Below, in pieces: positions 43,688 to 53,047 of a stretch of 64,000 bases of DNA. The stretch is from Chondrinema litorale (GTDB lineage Bacteria; Bacteroidota; Bacteroidia; Cytophagales; Flammeovirgaceae). Position 1 is the first letter of the stretch, and each line of letters begins with the position of its first letter. Location of the stretch: the NCBI RefSeq assembly GCF_026250525.1, contig NZ_CP111049.1, positions 186,001-250,000 on the forward strand, written 5' to 3'. The position numbers were made by a program, and so were the translations under genes. Below the pieces are notes generated by a model. It made no database searches, was not told the origin of the DNA, and saw only the letters and a program-made list of their open reading frames with translations.

Positions 43688-44683
43688 ATGATTATGAATG
43701 CTATTAAATCTGAAGTCGCTACCATGAATGCTGTTGTTTTCGAAAAATATGGAAAGCCTGAAGTGCTGCAATTAAAAGAAATAGCTAAACCTCAACCCAA
43801 AGACAATGAGGTATTAATTCAGGTGAAAGCCATAACTGTTACTTCGGGAGACTGGCAACTACGAAAAGGAGAACCTTTTGCCATAAGATTAGCATTTGGG
43901 TTAACCAAACCTAAAAATCAAATTCTGGGGTTTGAATTTGCTAGAATAGTTGAATCTACCGGAAAATCTGTAACAAAATTTCGAACCGGTGATACAGTGT
44001 TTGGCTATCAAACTAGCGGAGGAACTTATGCTGAATATTTAACAATTCCAGAAGATGGCATTCTATTAAACAAACCTGAAAACCTAAGTTTTGATGAAGC
44101 CGCCGCAATTCCAAATGGTGCTATAACTTCCTTATATTTTCTTAAAAAAGCAAATATTGAAGCTGGACAAAGTGTATTGATTTATGGCGCATCTGGCAGT
44201 GTAGGAACTTATGCTGTTCAATTAGCTAAATACTTTGGTGCAAAAGTAACAGCAGTTTGTAGCACTAGCAACATCAATCTGGCTAACTTAAATGGGGCTA
44301 ATAAAGTGATAGATTACACTCGTGAAGATTTTGCAAAATCCTCAGAATCTTATGATATTATTTTCGATACGATCGGAAAAACAAGCTATACACAATGCAA
44401 AAATATATTGAAACCAAAAGGCAAATATGTATTATGTAGTTTCGGGATTTTTCATATTCTTCAAATGATTATTAATTCGTTTAGTAGCTCTAAAAAAATC
44501 ATCTGCGACATTATGAAACCAGACAAAAAGCAGCTTCAATTTCTTAAGCAAATTACAGAAGAAGGAAAACTAAAACCTATTATAGATAGTATCTACACAG
44601 TTGATGAAATAATAGATGCACACCAATATGTTGAAACTGGAAGAAAAAAGGGGAATGTTGTAGTTTCATTTAGTCCGTATTAA
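43688..44683 (+). CDS. Zinc-independent medium-chain alcohol dehydrogenase / quinone reductase
   Basis: 331 residues. Typical MDR layout: an N-terminal GroES-like domain (KYGKPEVLQLKE, GFEFARIV, AEYLTIPEDG) and a Rossmann domain with the nucleotide loop LIYGASGSVGTYAVQLAKYFGA. The catalytic-zinc ligands of true alcohol dehydrogenases are absent, so it is of the quinone oxidoreductase/enoyl reductase type using NADPH. Family members usually start at MNAVVFEKYG, which is in frame at 43724; the longer start at 43688 adds 12 residues. Stand-alone gene. Confidence 0.88.
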   Translation: MIMNAIKSEVATMNAVVFEKYGKPEVLQLKEIAKPQPKDNEVLIQVKAITVTSGDWQLRKGEPFAIRLAFGLTKPKNQILGFEFARIVESTGKSVTKFRTGDTVFGYQTSGGTYAEYLTIPEDGILLNKPENLSFDEAAAIPNGAITSLYFLKKANIEAGQSVLIYGASGSVGTYAVQLAKYFGAKVTAVCSTSNINLANLNGANKVIDYTREDFAKSSESYDIIFDTIGKTSYTQCKNILKPKGKYVLCSFGIFHILQMIINSFSSSKKIICDIMKPDKKQLQFLKQITEEGKLKPIIDSIYTVDEIIDAHQYVETGRKKGNVVVSFSPY

Positions 44684-44781
44684 ACTCTCTTATTTACCAA
44701 TTTTGAGTTTTATCTATCATAAAAAAATGATTAAGTTTGTATATCTCATCAATTTAATGTTGCCAGATATACTACTTATCA

Positions 44782-45855
44782 ATGGATTTCAGAACCAGAA
44801 AAAGGTTGAACCTCATTAAAAACTACATCTTTGGATGGACACTGTCATTTATCTATCTGTGTATAGTGCGAGGAGTAGGAACTATTGAAGTGGGTAGTTT
44901 TGATCCCGGCTTGTTATATAGTGTACTTATTTCTTTGATCTTAGGACCAATCTGTGGTGTAATTTCTGGTGGGGCCCAAATTATAACTTTGGAGAGAGTT
45001 TATAGAAAAACCTCTATTCAGAAATTATTGATTCTAAGAGTGATATATGGCGTAATTTTTATCTGGACGCTTATATTATTAGCCTATTTCATTTGCATTA
45101 CCTATCTCGATTTAAAGACAGATTTAATGGAATTTGCTTTTGATGAAGGTAGCCTACCTGTATATTTATATATCATTACGGTTGATATTTTCTTTACCAT
45201 GTTAACATTAATAGATTTAATGCTAGGGCCAAGAAATCTAGGTAAATTGCTACAGGGCAAATTCTATTACCCGCACGAAGAAGAGCGAATTTTTATGTTT
45301 CTCGATCTGCAATCGTCAACCCAGTTAGCCGAAAAATTGGGACATATAAAATATAGCATGCTTATACAAGATTGTTTTAACGATTTAAGTGTGGTAATTG
45401 AAAATGAGGCTGCTGTTTACCAGTATGTAGGTGATGAAGTAATACTTACTTGGAAATTAAAAGATGGTTTGAGAAAGCATAATTGCATTCAGGCATATTT
45501 TAATTATAATAATCAGCTATTAAAACGTAAAGCTTATTACGAGGAAAAATATAATTGTTTGCCGTTCTTTAAAGCTGGGGTTAATTCAGGAATTGTAACT
45601 GTAACCGAAGTGGGTTCAATTAAAAAAGAAATTGCTTACCATGGCGATACATTAAATACTGCTGCAAGAATACAAGGTAAGTGTAATCACTTTCAACAAG
45701 GAATACTCATCTCTGAAACTCTTAAGATGCAACTTTTTCCGAATAGTTTTTTAATTGAAGAAATGGGAAATATTCCGCTTCGTGGTAAAATGGAAGAAGT
45801 TACTATTTATGCAGTCTCAGAAAAAATAGCTGTTTCTCAAACTAGTGTTCAGTAG
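44782..45855 (+). CDS. Membrane-bound class III nucleotide cyclase
   Basis: 357 residues. Four to five membrane helices fill about 10-150, followed by a class III cyclase domain (about 165-345). Metal-binding aspartates are D175 (FLDLQSS) and D218 (YVGDEVILTW), and the transition-state residues N292 and R296 lie in DTLNTAARIQ, so it should be active. Whether it makes cAMP or cGMP cannot be told by eye. Its last 14 bases overlap the 3' end of a convergent Crp/Fnr-family gene, a suggestive pairing of messenger synthesis and possible messenger receptor. Confidence 0.88.
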   Translation: MDFRTRKRLNLIKNYIFGWTLSFIYLCIVRGVGTIEVGSFDPGLLYSVLISLILGPICGVISGGAQIITLERVYRKTSIQKLLILRVIYGVIFIWTLILLAYFICITYLDLKTDLMEFAFDEGSLPVYLYIITVDIFFTMLTLIDLMLGPRNLGKLLQGKFYYPHEEERIFMFLDLQSSTQLAEKLGHIKYSMLIQDCFNDLSVVIENEAAVYQYVGDEVILTWKLKDGLRKHNCIQAYFNYNNQLLKRKAYYEEKYNCLPFFKAGVNSGIVTVTEVGSIKKEIAYHGDTLNTAARIQGKCNHFQQGILISETLKMQLFPNSFLIEEMGNIPLRGKMEEVTIYAVSEKIAVSQTSVQ

Positions 45856-46420
45856 CAATCCTTTTTCTTATTCTGCTAAGCGACTCAGGCTTAACACCCA
45901 GATAACTTGCCAACTGATGTTGCGGTACGCGATTCATCAATTCTGGTCTGGTTTGGAGCAAATGTAAGTATCTTTCTTTGGGCGAATGCATTATAAAACT
46001 TGAGAGTACTTGTTGTTGTTTACCAAATTCTCCTTCAATTGAATATTTACACAAAGTCTCAAATTTAGAAACTCTCTTACAAAGCTCTTGTTCGTGCTCA
46101 TATGTAAGTACGGCAAGCGTACAATCTTCTACACATGAAAAGTAGTGATTTGCTGGTACTTTATTTACATAGCTGGTTAAAGATGCAATAGATTCTTCTT
46201 CAGTAAAAAAATAAGTGGTTTTTTCTTCCCCATCAAACAAATAATACTGTCTTACTATTCCTTTTAAATTGAAATAGCATTCTGTAGCTATTTGACCTTC
46301 TCTTAGTAGAATTGTACCTTTTTTATATTTTCTTACAGGTATACATTCTGTAACCGCTGTAATTTCATGTTCAGTTAATGGTATAAATTTCGAAATAAGC
46401 CTTACTATTTCATTTTCCAT
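45842..46420 (-). CDS. Crp/Fnr-family transcriptional regulator
   Basis: 192 residues. N-terminal cyclic-nucleotide-binding-type beta roll (about 10-120; GTILLREGQIATECYFNLKG) and a short C-terminal winged helix ending SYLGVKPESLSRIRKR. The phosphate-binding cassette of true CRP (RxSA) is not clear, as in most short Bacteroidota members, and there is no FNR cysteine cluster. The 3' end overlaps the cyclase gene by 14 bp tail to tail. Confidence 0.88.
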   Translation of the reverse strand: MENEIVRLISKFIPLTEHEITAVTECIPVRKYKKGTILLREGQIATECYFNLKGIVRQYYLFDGEEKTTYFFTEEESIASLTSYVNKVPANHYFSCVEDCTLAVLTYEHEQELCKRVSKFETLCKYSIEGEFGKQQQVLSSFIMHSPKERYLHLLQTRPELMNRVPQHQLASYLGVKPESLSRIRKRIATEH

Positions 46421-47106
46421 CGCTTCAAGAATTTGTAAATATTAATTTAAGTGAAAGTCAAAATTGTCCAATTAAGCTTTTTAAGCACTAAACAATGCAA
46501 AATCACCAACTTGAAAACTAAGACGATAGTTAAGTAAGATAAGAGTAATCACAAAGACATTAGCTGTTTACTCAGCTTAAAATTACACTAAAAAGTATTA
46601 AAATAATAATAATAATTTAAAGTCTACGGGTTGTTAGAATACTTAAACTAATCGTGATAAAATAAATACCAATCATGATATAATTACATTTGCCATCACA
46701 TTACAAATTTTAATTAATAAAATTTTTGGAGGAAAAATAACATAGCTTACCACAATGCTACTTTAAAAAATTTCTGAGTTTGGAAGAATCTCAATCTAAA
46801 GCAAAATACAAAAGATTTTAAATACAAAATTGGAGTAATTCCGTCATTCTCACTTCACTACTTATATTAATTAAGAAGTTTATAAAAATGTTTAGACCCC
46901 AAAACTGACTGTGCAAAAAATACCAATTTAGGTATATAACATACTTAGTAATAGAAATAAAATTTGAAGAATGTGAAATGTTCCAATTATCGTTTTTTTG
47001 GAGAAGCACAGCGGCCAGTGAGTCTGAAATGTATTTTATTAAAACAATTAAAAAAAACTTGACTCGTTTTTAGCATCCACATTTATATATTAACATACCT
47101 ATTTAC
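46421..47106. other. 686-bp intergenic region without recognisable gene
   Basis: Very AT-rich. A clear GGAGG at 46730-46734 has no start codon at a useful distance. A 63-codon minus-strand frame (46818-47009) has no protein-like features. It should contain promoters for the divergent Crp/Fnr and lipoprotein genes. Confidence 0.4.
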
Positions 47107-47634
47107 ATGAGAATTTATACACTACTATTACTTTTGCTATTTAGCGCTGCATGTGATGAAATTGACAAACTTACACAGTTTAATATGGATTATAACAGCA
47201 CAGTAACTATTCCATCTTCTACTGGTATAAACTTGCCATTTGATGTTATGTCTCCTGATGTAGAAACCAACTCAGAATCAACTTTTGCTGTAAATGATAC
47301 CAGAAAAGACATGATTGAAGAGATTAAACTTACTACATTGAATCTCACAATTGAATCGCCAACAGAAAGTGATTTTAGTTTTTTAGAATCAATTAGTGTT
47401 TACATAGCTGCAGAAGGTTTAGAAGAAACAAAAATAGCTTATTTAGATGAGGTTCCAGAGGACGTTGGTGCTGCTATAAGTTTAGATGTTTCTGATGAAG
47501 ATTTGAAGGAATACATCAAAAAAGACAACTTTGAATTAAGAGTAAATACAGTTACAGATGAGTTTATTAGCTCAGACCACGATATAAATATTTACAGTGC
47601 ATTTTTTATAGATGCTAAAGTTTTAGGGCAATAA
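47107..47634 (+). CDS. Hypothetical lipoprotein
   Basis: 175 residues. The signal peptide ends in the lipobox SAAC (Cys16), then a largely beta-strand, acidic protein rich in Thr, Ser, Asp and Glu. I recognise no family. It is followed by a strong terminator and preceded by a long non-coding stretch, so it is a single-gene unit. Probably surface or periplasmic. Confidence 0.72.
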   Translation: MRIYTLLLLLLFSAACDEIDKLTQFNMDYNSTVTIPSSTGINLPFDVMSPDVETNSESTFAVNDTRKDMIEEIKLTTLNLTIESPTESDFSFLESISVYIAAEGLEETKIAYLDEVPEDVGAAISLDVSDEDLKEYIKKDNFELRVNTVTDEFISSDHDINIYSAFFIDAKVLGQ

Positions 47635-47654
47635 GCTTAGCTGTTTAAATATTG

Positions 47655-47690
47655 AAAAGCATTCAATTATTGATTTAATTGAATGCTTTT
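47655..47690. terminator. Bidirectional terminator
   Basis: Perfect 15-bp stem (AAAAGCATTCAATTA at 47655-47669, TAATTGAATGCTTTT at 47676-47690), 6-nt loop, between two convergent genes; the T run continues rightwards. Confidence 0.92.
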
Positions 47691-47709
47691 TCATTTAATT
47701 AAATTACTA

Positions 47710-48339
47710 TTATAACAACTCAAACAATTTTTCAACTGGTTTTCTTACTTTAAGTGAAAACTGTGCATAATCATCTTTAGCGCGATAACCTATAGGGGCG
47801 ATAAGCGAAACGCTTAACCCTTTTTCAGTTAAACCTAAAATTTCATTGTACTTGTCTACTTCAAAACCTTCCATTGGGCATGCATCAATTTTGAGCTCTG
47901 CACATGCCGCTAACAAATTACTCATTGCCAAATAAGTTTGCTTCTCTAACCAAGTTTGCTGCTCAGCCGAAGATTTTTCTGAAAGCTTAGTTAATACAAA
48001 ATCACCATATCCTTGTAAGTCTTGAATGTTTTTGCTTTGCGTATCAGCTATCAAACTCATATGTTCTTTAATATAAGCTTCTGAAACTGAGGTATAGCTA
48101 CAAAATACAAACAGGTGTGATGCATCTGTAATTTGGTTTTGATTCCAAGAAACAGGTTTGAGTTTTTCTTTCAGTTTTTGATCTTCAATAATTAACACCT
48201 TATACATCTGCAAACCATAAGAAGATGCAGAAAGTCTGATCACTTCTTTAAGTTTTGCAATATCTTTTGTTGGGACTTTTTTATTCGGATCAAATTTTTT
48301 GGTAGCATATCGCCACTTTAAATTTTCTAATAATTGCAT
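47710..48339 (-). CDS. NAD(P)H-dependent nitroreductase (NfsB-like)
   Basis: 209 residues, flavin nitroreductase fold. Marks are the N-terminal RYATKKFDPNKK, the FMN-contact segment LSASSYGLQMYKVLII and ACAELKIDACPMEGF near 150-165. Members reduce nitro compounds or quinones with FMN and NAD(P)H. Last gene of a four-gene minus-strand set (Crp/Fnr, YdcZ, GNAT, this one), 6 bp after the GNAT gene. Confidence 0.9.
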   Translation of the reverse strand: MQLLENLKWRYATKKFDPNKKVPTKDIAKLKEVIRLSASSYGLQMYKVLIIEDQKLKEKLKPVSWNQNQITDASHLFVFCSYTSVSEAYIKEHMSLIADTQSKNIQDLQGYGDFVLTKLSEKSSAEQQTWLEKQTYLAMSNLLAACAELKIDACPMEGFEVDKYNEILGLTEKGLSVSLIAPIGYRAKDDYAQFSLKVRKPVEKLFELL

Positions 48340-48345
48340 GTGAAA

Positions 48346-49083
48346 TTAATTTGGATTGTACACGTAATTTCTAATTTCAAACTGTTCTACAAAGCCAAGC
48401 TTCAAATACAAGCCTTTACCCATTACAGATGCTTGCAGCGTAGTATATTCATATTTGCTTTCGATACTTAGATTCAACAATTGAAGCATAATATCTTCTG
48501 CATATCCTTTCCTTCTCATTTCTGGAATTACTCCCACTGAATGAATACCTACAACCTTTTTATTATTGCTAAATAATGCAGCTGTACCTACTGGTTGATC
48601 TTTAGCATAAGCAATAAAAAAATTGATTTCTTCTTTGCAAAGCATCAATAATTTAGGGTGAATTAAATAGTTAAAAGCTGACTTAAACAATTTAGACCAC
48701 AACTCTGCTGAACTTTCATGTTCAACTATTTTGAGTTTAAGATGAGGTTGAAAATCAAAAGGTTTTTCCAACTTTAGAGACATACCAACTTGCCCAAACT
48801 GAACTTTAAATCCTTGATTTACAAGTAATTGCTCTGTCTTACTTTTGTAAATATTCCAGTAAGGAACAATCAGTTTAGAAGGAGCATCAATAAAGTTTGA
48901 CATGGCTGTATTCAAACTTTCTTCCGTAATAGCTTCATGAAACCATAGCCTATTGGGCCATTCCGAATAATTTACAGACACCAAATCAAACTTATTATTT
49001 GTATGAAAGGCATTAGCCTTTTTACCTGCAAGTTTCCAAAGCGCGGTAAGATTATCTTTGTTCTCTTTAATTAAATCCATCAT
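48346..49083 (-). CDS. GNAT-family N-acetyltransferase
   Basis: 245 residues. The C-terminal half is a GNAT fold: VGTAALFSNNKKVVGIHSVGVIPEMRRKGYAEDIM gives motif A with the acetyl-CoA loop (RRKGYA), then LQASVMGKGLYLKLGF. The N-terminal half (about 1-115) may be a second, degenerate GNAT-like domain. Substrate is unknown. It begins 1 bp after the YdcZ-family gene, indicating one transcript with the transporter. Confidence 0.85.
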   Translation of the reverse strand: MMDLIKENKDNLTALWKLAGKKANAFHTNNKFDLVSVNYSEWPNRLWFHEAITEESLNTAMSNFIDAPSKLIVPYWNIYKSKTEQLLVNQGFKVQFGQVGMSLKLEKPFDFQPHLKLKIVEHESSAELWSKLFKSAFNYLIHPKLLMLCKEEINFFIAYAKDQPVGTAALFSNNKKVVGIHSVGVIPEMRRKGYAEDIMLQLLNLSIESKYEYTTLQASVMGKGLYLKLGFVEQFEIRNYVYNPN

Positions 49084-49084
49084 T

Positions 49085-49531
49085 CTATTTGTTAATTAAG
49101 ACAATTCCTAAAATCATAGCGGTTACGCCTATTATCTTTTTATAAACTATTGGTTCTGCAGGCATCCCAAACCAACCAAAATGTCCTGCTATTACAGAAA
49201 ATATAAGCTGTCCACTCAATCCGAATGAAATCATGGTGGAAATGCCTAATCTTGGGATTGTATAATAATAAAGGCTGATTCCCAAAACACTAAAAAGTGC
49301 ACCTGAAAACCATAAATACAGCGGGATTTCTTTAAGTTGGTCAACTGTTGGATAGTTTTTCATGCTGAATGCAAGTCCCAGAAATGCAAATGAAGCGCTG
49401 CAAAAAAAGGCAACCAATGATGCCAATAATGGATTTTGAAGCAACACACCTAATTGTGCATTAAATCCACCTTGTATGGCTAAGAAGATACCACCAGCAA
49501 ATGCGAGAAATAATAATGTTATCTGATTCAT
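49085..49531 (-). CDS. YdcZ-type DMT-family transporter
   Basis: 148 residues with five hydrophobic helices. It matches the DUF606/YdcZ group of small drug/metabolite transporters, with the opening FAGGIFLAIQGGFNAQLG and the later LGISTMISFGLSGQLIFS repeat. Short DMT members of this kind usually form dimers. Its neighbours (Crp/Fnr regulator upstream, GNAT enzyme downstream) suggest efflux of a compound that can also be acetylated; inference from position. Confidence 0.85.
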   Translation of the reverse strand: MNQITLLFLAFAGGIFLAIQGGFNAQLGVLLQNPLLASLVAFFCSASFAFLGLAFSMKNYPTVDQLKEIPLYLWFSGALFSVLGISLYYYTIPRLGISTMISFGLSGQLIFSVIAGHFGWFGMPAEPIVYKKIIGVTAMILGIVLINK

Positions 49532-49589
49532 ATGGCAAAGCTAAAGCTCATATTTCCCTTAAGCCTTTACATATGTTGATGCTTTTTAA

Positions 49590-50183
49590 TTATATACTTT
49601 TTCTGATGCGACTCAATTGTGTAGGTGTAATACCAAGATACAAGGCTATTAATCGTTGAGGAACTCTGTTTTGTAAATCTGGATAGTTTTGAAGAAAGCT
49701 TAAATAGCGCTCTGTGGCATTTTGTGCGGCGAAAGATATTTGTCGTTTTTCATTTTCGATCACCCACTTCTGTTCTAAATAGTGAATGTAAAAATTCTTT
49801 AAATCATCATTTTCGTAAATCATCTTTTTGTATTTGCTATAATCCATTTCAATTATAACACCATCTGTAACTGCCTCTATACTAAACTCAGATTTGGTCT
49901 CTTGTAAAAGAGATACTTTAGAACCAGCAAAAGCTCCTTCTAAGAAAAAGTTTTTTATGTGAACATTGCCCAGTTCGTCTATCCATTGAGATATTAAAAT
50001 ACCTTCGCATATAAAATAGATTTTTTTAGCAGTTTGCCCTTTCATTAAAATCTGCTCTCCTTTTGTAAAGGTTTTTAATCTCACTAACTCAATAAACTTG
50101 GCAAAGGAAGTATCTGATACTGGATGAAAAGCTTCTATTGATTTTCGGAAAAGTGCTAGGTATTTTTCCTGATCTTCTAGCAT
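49590..50183 (-). CDS. Crp/Fnr-family transcriptional regulator
   Basis: 197 residues with the cyclic-nucleotide-binding-type N-terminal domain (GEQILMKGQTAKKIYFICEG) and short winged helix ending ALYLGITPTQLSRIRKS. It is the first gene of the YdcZ-GNAT-nitroreductase set, 58 bp from YdcZ, and probably controls it. It resembles the other two Crp/Fnr proteins of this window in length and in the C-terminal motif. Confidence 0.87.
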   Translation of the reverse strand: MLEDQEKYLALFRKSIEAFHPVSDTSFAKFIELVRLKTFTKGEQILMKGQTAKKIYFICEGILISQWIDELGNVHIKNFFLEGAFAGSKVSLLQETKSEFSIEAVTDGVIIEMDYSKYKKMIYENDDLKNFYIHYLEQKWVIENEKRQISFAAQNATERYLSFLQNYPDLQNRVPQRLIALYLGITPTQLSRIRKSI

Positions 50184-50251
50184 AAAATATGGAGACTTTA
50201 AATATTAGGTTAAATTTTCTCAAGTCTAATATTTAAAATCTATTTGTCAAA

Positions 50252-50620
50252 TTATCCCCAATGTCCATCTTGAAAATCGAATCTCATAATGTTACACCCC
50301 GGCTCTATAGTGACCAATGCAGTAGTGCTGAGGATTGTCCAAGTCTCCGATTTGGATGACTTAAAAAAAACAATCTTCTTCCCTAAATTAACATGTACAG
50401 ATTTTTCAGCTTTATGTCGGAAAATAGTCTCATTAGAAGTTTCTGACTGAATCTCATAATTATCTTGAAATAAAAGAAACTGCTTAATTACTCTAATTGA
50501 GGCCTCATCTAAGTCTGGAATCATCTCTGGAGATTCTTCCATAACTTTTCCTAAATCCATGTCTTCTTCCCTGCATTTCATAGCAAAATCGCGGTTAACT
50601 ACTGCTATCTCGTAACTCAT
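50252..50620 (-). CDS. Hypothetical protein
   Basis: 122 residues, no signal peptide or membrane helix. I see an acidic N-terminal helix and a beta-rich C-terminal half (KSVHVNLGKKIVFFKS onward). No family is recognised. It stands alone between a terminator and the Crp/Fnr gene. Confidence 0.55.
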   Translation of the reverse strand: MSYEIAVVNRDFAMKCREEDMDLGKVMEESPEMIPDLDEASIRVIKQFLLFQDNYEIQSETSNETIFRHKAEKSVHVNLGKKIVFFKSSKSETWTILSTTALVTIEPGCNIMRFDFQDGHWG

Positions 50621-50747
50621 ATTACATTAATGTACTTTAATTAGTAGAATCACCCTTTGTTATAAAATGAGATTTTCAGATTCATTATTGTGAATAAGTT
50701 TAAAAGAGAAAATAAGCAACTTAAGATAACATTGCCTACAAGAAAAA

Positions 50748-50773
50748 AAGCCCCTGTTTATTAACAGAAGCTT
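50748..50773 (-). terminator. Terminator of the PhoX-like gene
   Basis: On the minus strand a stem AAGCTTCTGTT/AACAGGGGCTT (with two G-U pairs) is followed by a run of T. It lies just after the stop codon at 50800. Confidence 0.7.
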
Positions 50774-50799
50774 CCAGTATGTACAAAATTTTATGCTTT

Positions 50800-52188
50800 T
50801 TAACTGATTATTTTGTTTTTCCACGGCCCTTGAATTGCGACTGTCAAACCCGGGCCTTGAATGTTTACAAAAAGTGTATCACCAGTTGGAGAGAAACAAG
50901 CTCCGGCGAACTCCGATTTGAAACCAATATTTTCTGCTAAAGTGTATAACTGACCTTTTGGTGTAACACCAACAATTTTTGGAGTAGCAGGTTTGTCTTC
51001 ACAGATAATTACATCTCCCCAAGGTGAAATAGTTAAGTTATCACCGTGCTCTAAGATATCTGCATCATCAGATTCTATAAATAACTCTAAAGTACCAGGC
51101 TGCTCATTTTCACGATCTGTACCTTCGTAAGGGCCTGGTAAATATTTAAAAATCTGCCCATTGTTTTGTTTGCCACCGTTTGTGCAAGCAAAGTATAATT
51201 CTCCATTGTCGTACCACATACCTTCACTTCTAGCAAATCTGGCTGCACCGTTTTCATATCCTCTTAATCTTAAATCACTTTCTGGTGCATCGATATCTTC
51301 AAGATCAATCCAAGTTACTTTAAAAGGCTGATTTCTTGGAAAAGGCTCTGTTGTGAGGTCTGGCCAGTTTCGTGTATCATAAGAAGGATGATCTATAATG
51401 CAAAGTGCTTGTAATTTACCTTTGGTTAAATCTCCTTTCTTTTCTGGTATAAATCGATAAATAATGGCATCGCCAGCATCTTCCGTTTGATACACAATAC
51501 TTGTTGCTGGATCAACAGCGATTGCCTCATGCGTAAAGCGACCCATTGCTTTTAAAGGAATGGCTTTTTGCAAACCAATTTTAGAAGTCGCTTTTACTTC
51601 AAAATTATAGCCGTGGTCTAATTCTATAATATCATCTGCTTTGGTTTGTGTCTCTTCGCAAGTTATCCAAGAGCCCCAAGGTGTTGGACCACCTGCACAG
51701 TTTCTAATTGTACCAGTTAAGCTCAAATATTCCGTTTCAACCTTTTGTGATTTTTCATTAAAAACTGCAGTTGTAGTTCCTCCTACACTTATTTTCTCCC
51801 CTTTCCCAAAATCGTATATCAAGCTTTTATCAAGCTTAGATAAGAACTCTCCATCTTTGCCATAAGGACTTCTTTCCATATCTCCCGGAGAAAGTTCGTG
51901 ATTTCTTACTAGTAGAGTTTTGCCATTTTCTGAGAAAGTTGCCATACCATCAGACAAACCCGGTAAGTAAAATCCGTCAGACATTTTGTTTCCCATTTGG
52001 GATATTATTTTATAGCTAAATCCCTTTGGTAGATTCAAAATACCATCTACATCTTTAAGCATTGCTCCATATCCAACTTGTTCAATTTGCTCTTTTTGGG
52101 TAGCAGGTGTACAGGCAAATTGCTGCAAACCCATAAAGCCAAGACTGATAATTCCTGATTGTTTGATAAATCCTCTTCTGGTAGGCAT
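50800..52188 (-). CDS. PhoX-family (DUF839) exported protein
   Basis: 462 residues with a twin-arginine signal (MPTRRGFIKQSG) and a possible lipobox (FACTP, Cys26). The beta-propeller body carries family segments: LPKGFSYKIIS, LLVRNHELSPGDMERSPYG, GGTTTAVFN, CAGGPTPWGSWITCEET, GRFTHEAIAVDPAT and CEDKPATPKIV. PhoX alkaline phosphatases bind Ca2+ and Fe3+ and release phosphate from esters; the conserved CAGGxTPWGTWLTCEE segment is well kept. The DUF839 family is broader than proven phosphatases, so activity is likely but not certain. Stand-alone gene. Confidence 0.88.
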   Translation of the reverse strand: MPTRRGFIKQSGIISLGFMGLQQFACTPATQKEQIEQVGYGAMLKDVDGILNLPKGFSYKIISQMGNKMSDGFYLPGLSDGMATFSENGKTLLVRNHELSPGDMERSPYGKDGEFLSKLDKSLIYDFGKGEKISVGGTTTAVFNEKSQKVETEYLSLTGTIRNCAGGPTPWGSWITCEETQTKADDIIELDHGYNFEVKATSKIGLQKAIPLKAMGRFTHEAIAVDPATSIVYQTEDAGDAIIYRFIPEKKGDLTKGKLQALCIIDHPSYDTRNWPDLTTEPFPRNQPFKVTWIDLEDIDAPESDLRLRGYENGAARFARSEGMWYDNGELYFACTNGGKQNNGQIFKYLPGPYEGTDRENEQPGTLELFIESDDADILEHGDNLTISPWGDVIICEDKPATPKIVGVTPKGQLYTLAENIGFKSEFAGACFSPTGDTLFVNIQGPGLTVAIQGPWKNKIIS

Positions 52189-52458
52189 AATAAGTTTTTG
52201 TAAAATTTCATTTAAATACTTGTGATAGTTTCAATACGATATTTGCTTAGTCACAAACTAAAGAAGTATTATTCTTAAATGCAACCATGTTGCATAAATG
52301 ATTCGTGAAATATTCCTTGTATAAAATATCAACCGAAATATGGCAAATACCGGCAATTTAGGAGAATTACCTATGGCTGGTGGAAATACAGAGTTAAGAA
52401 ATGATTAAGCTAATTTTAATTAAAAAATTTACACATTCTTGTATAGTCGCACAAGTAT

Positions 52459-53040
52459 TTAAATATTATTTTTTGCCAGTTCTTTTCGAATTCTACTTAA
52501 AGATTGAGGAGTTATTTTGAGATATGATGCGATATATTGCTGAGGAACTGTTTTTACTAATTCAGGATAACGATTTACAAATTCTAAATACTTCTCTTTT
52601 GCTGTACCAAAATTTAAAAAATCATTGTCTTTGATCTTATTAAGCAATGTTGCTTCAGTTAAGCTTTTGGTGAGAATATATAATTTGGGAACTTCTTCAT
52701 TTAACCTATCCCAAACTTGTCTTTTTATTACGAGTAATTGAGCATCTACAACAGCCTGCAAAATGGTTTCACTGGGCTTAAGGCTGTAATAACTTTCTAA
52801 ATCTACCGCAAATTGATTTTGCCTGATGAAGTATTTAGTAACATCATCTCCATTTTTACTATAGCTAAAGTTGCGCAATACACCTTCAAGAACAAAACCG
52901 ACTTCATGAGCAACTACTCCATGACTTTGAAAATTCTCATTCGCCTTTAGCGATAAAGGTTTAAAATGATCGACCACGTAATCTATGCTCTGTTGAGGTA
53001 AAATACCTCCAAAACTCATTGCTCTATGAAGTCCGTTCAT
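52459..53040 (-). CDS. Crp/Fnr-family transcriptional regulator
   Basis: 193 residues, beta-roll sensory domain (LEGVLRNFSYSKNGDDV) and winged helix ending SYLKITPQSLSRIRKE. It begins 7 bp after the upstream reductase gene on the same strand, so it is the second gene of a two-gene unit and may control it. Third member of the family within about 7 kb. Confidence 0.87.
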   Translation of the reverse strand: MNGLHRAMSFGGILPQQSIDYVVDHFKPLSLKANENFQSHGVVAHEVGFVLEGVLRNFSYSKNGDDVTKYFIRQNQFAVDLESYYSLKPSETILQAVVDAQLLVIKRQVWDRLNEEVPKLYILTKSLTEATLLNKIKDNDFLNFGTAKEKYLEFVNRYPELVKTVPQQYIASYLKITPQSLSRIRKELAKNNI

Positions 53041-53047
53041 GATCTAT

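Noticed and set aside
46730..46760. GGAGG at 46730 as a ribosome-binding site of a small gene
   Set aside because: No start codon at suitable spacing; the nearest ATG frame closes after three codons.
46818..47009. 63-codon minus-strand frame as a gene
   Set aside because: Composition is that of AT-rich non-coding DNA, with no signal, motif or ribosome-binding site and no conserved-looking pattern.
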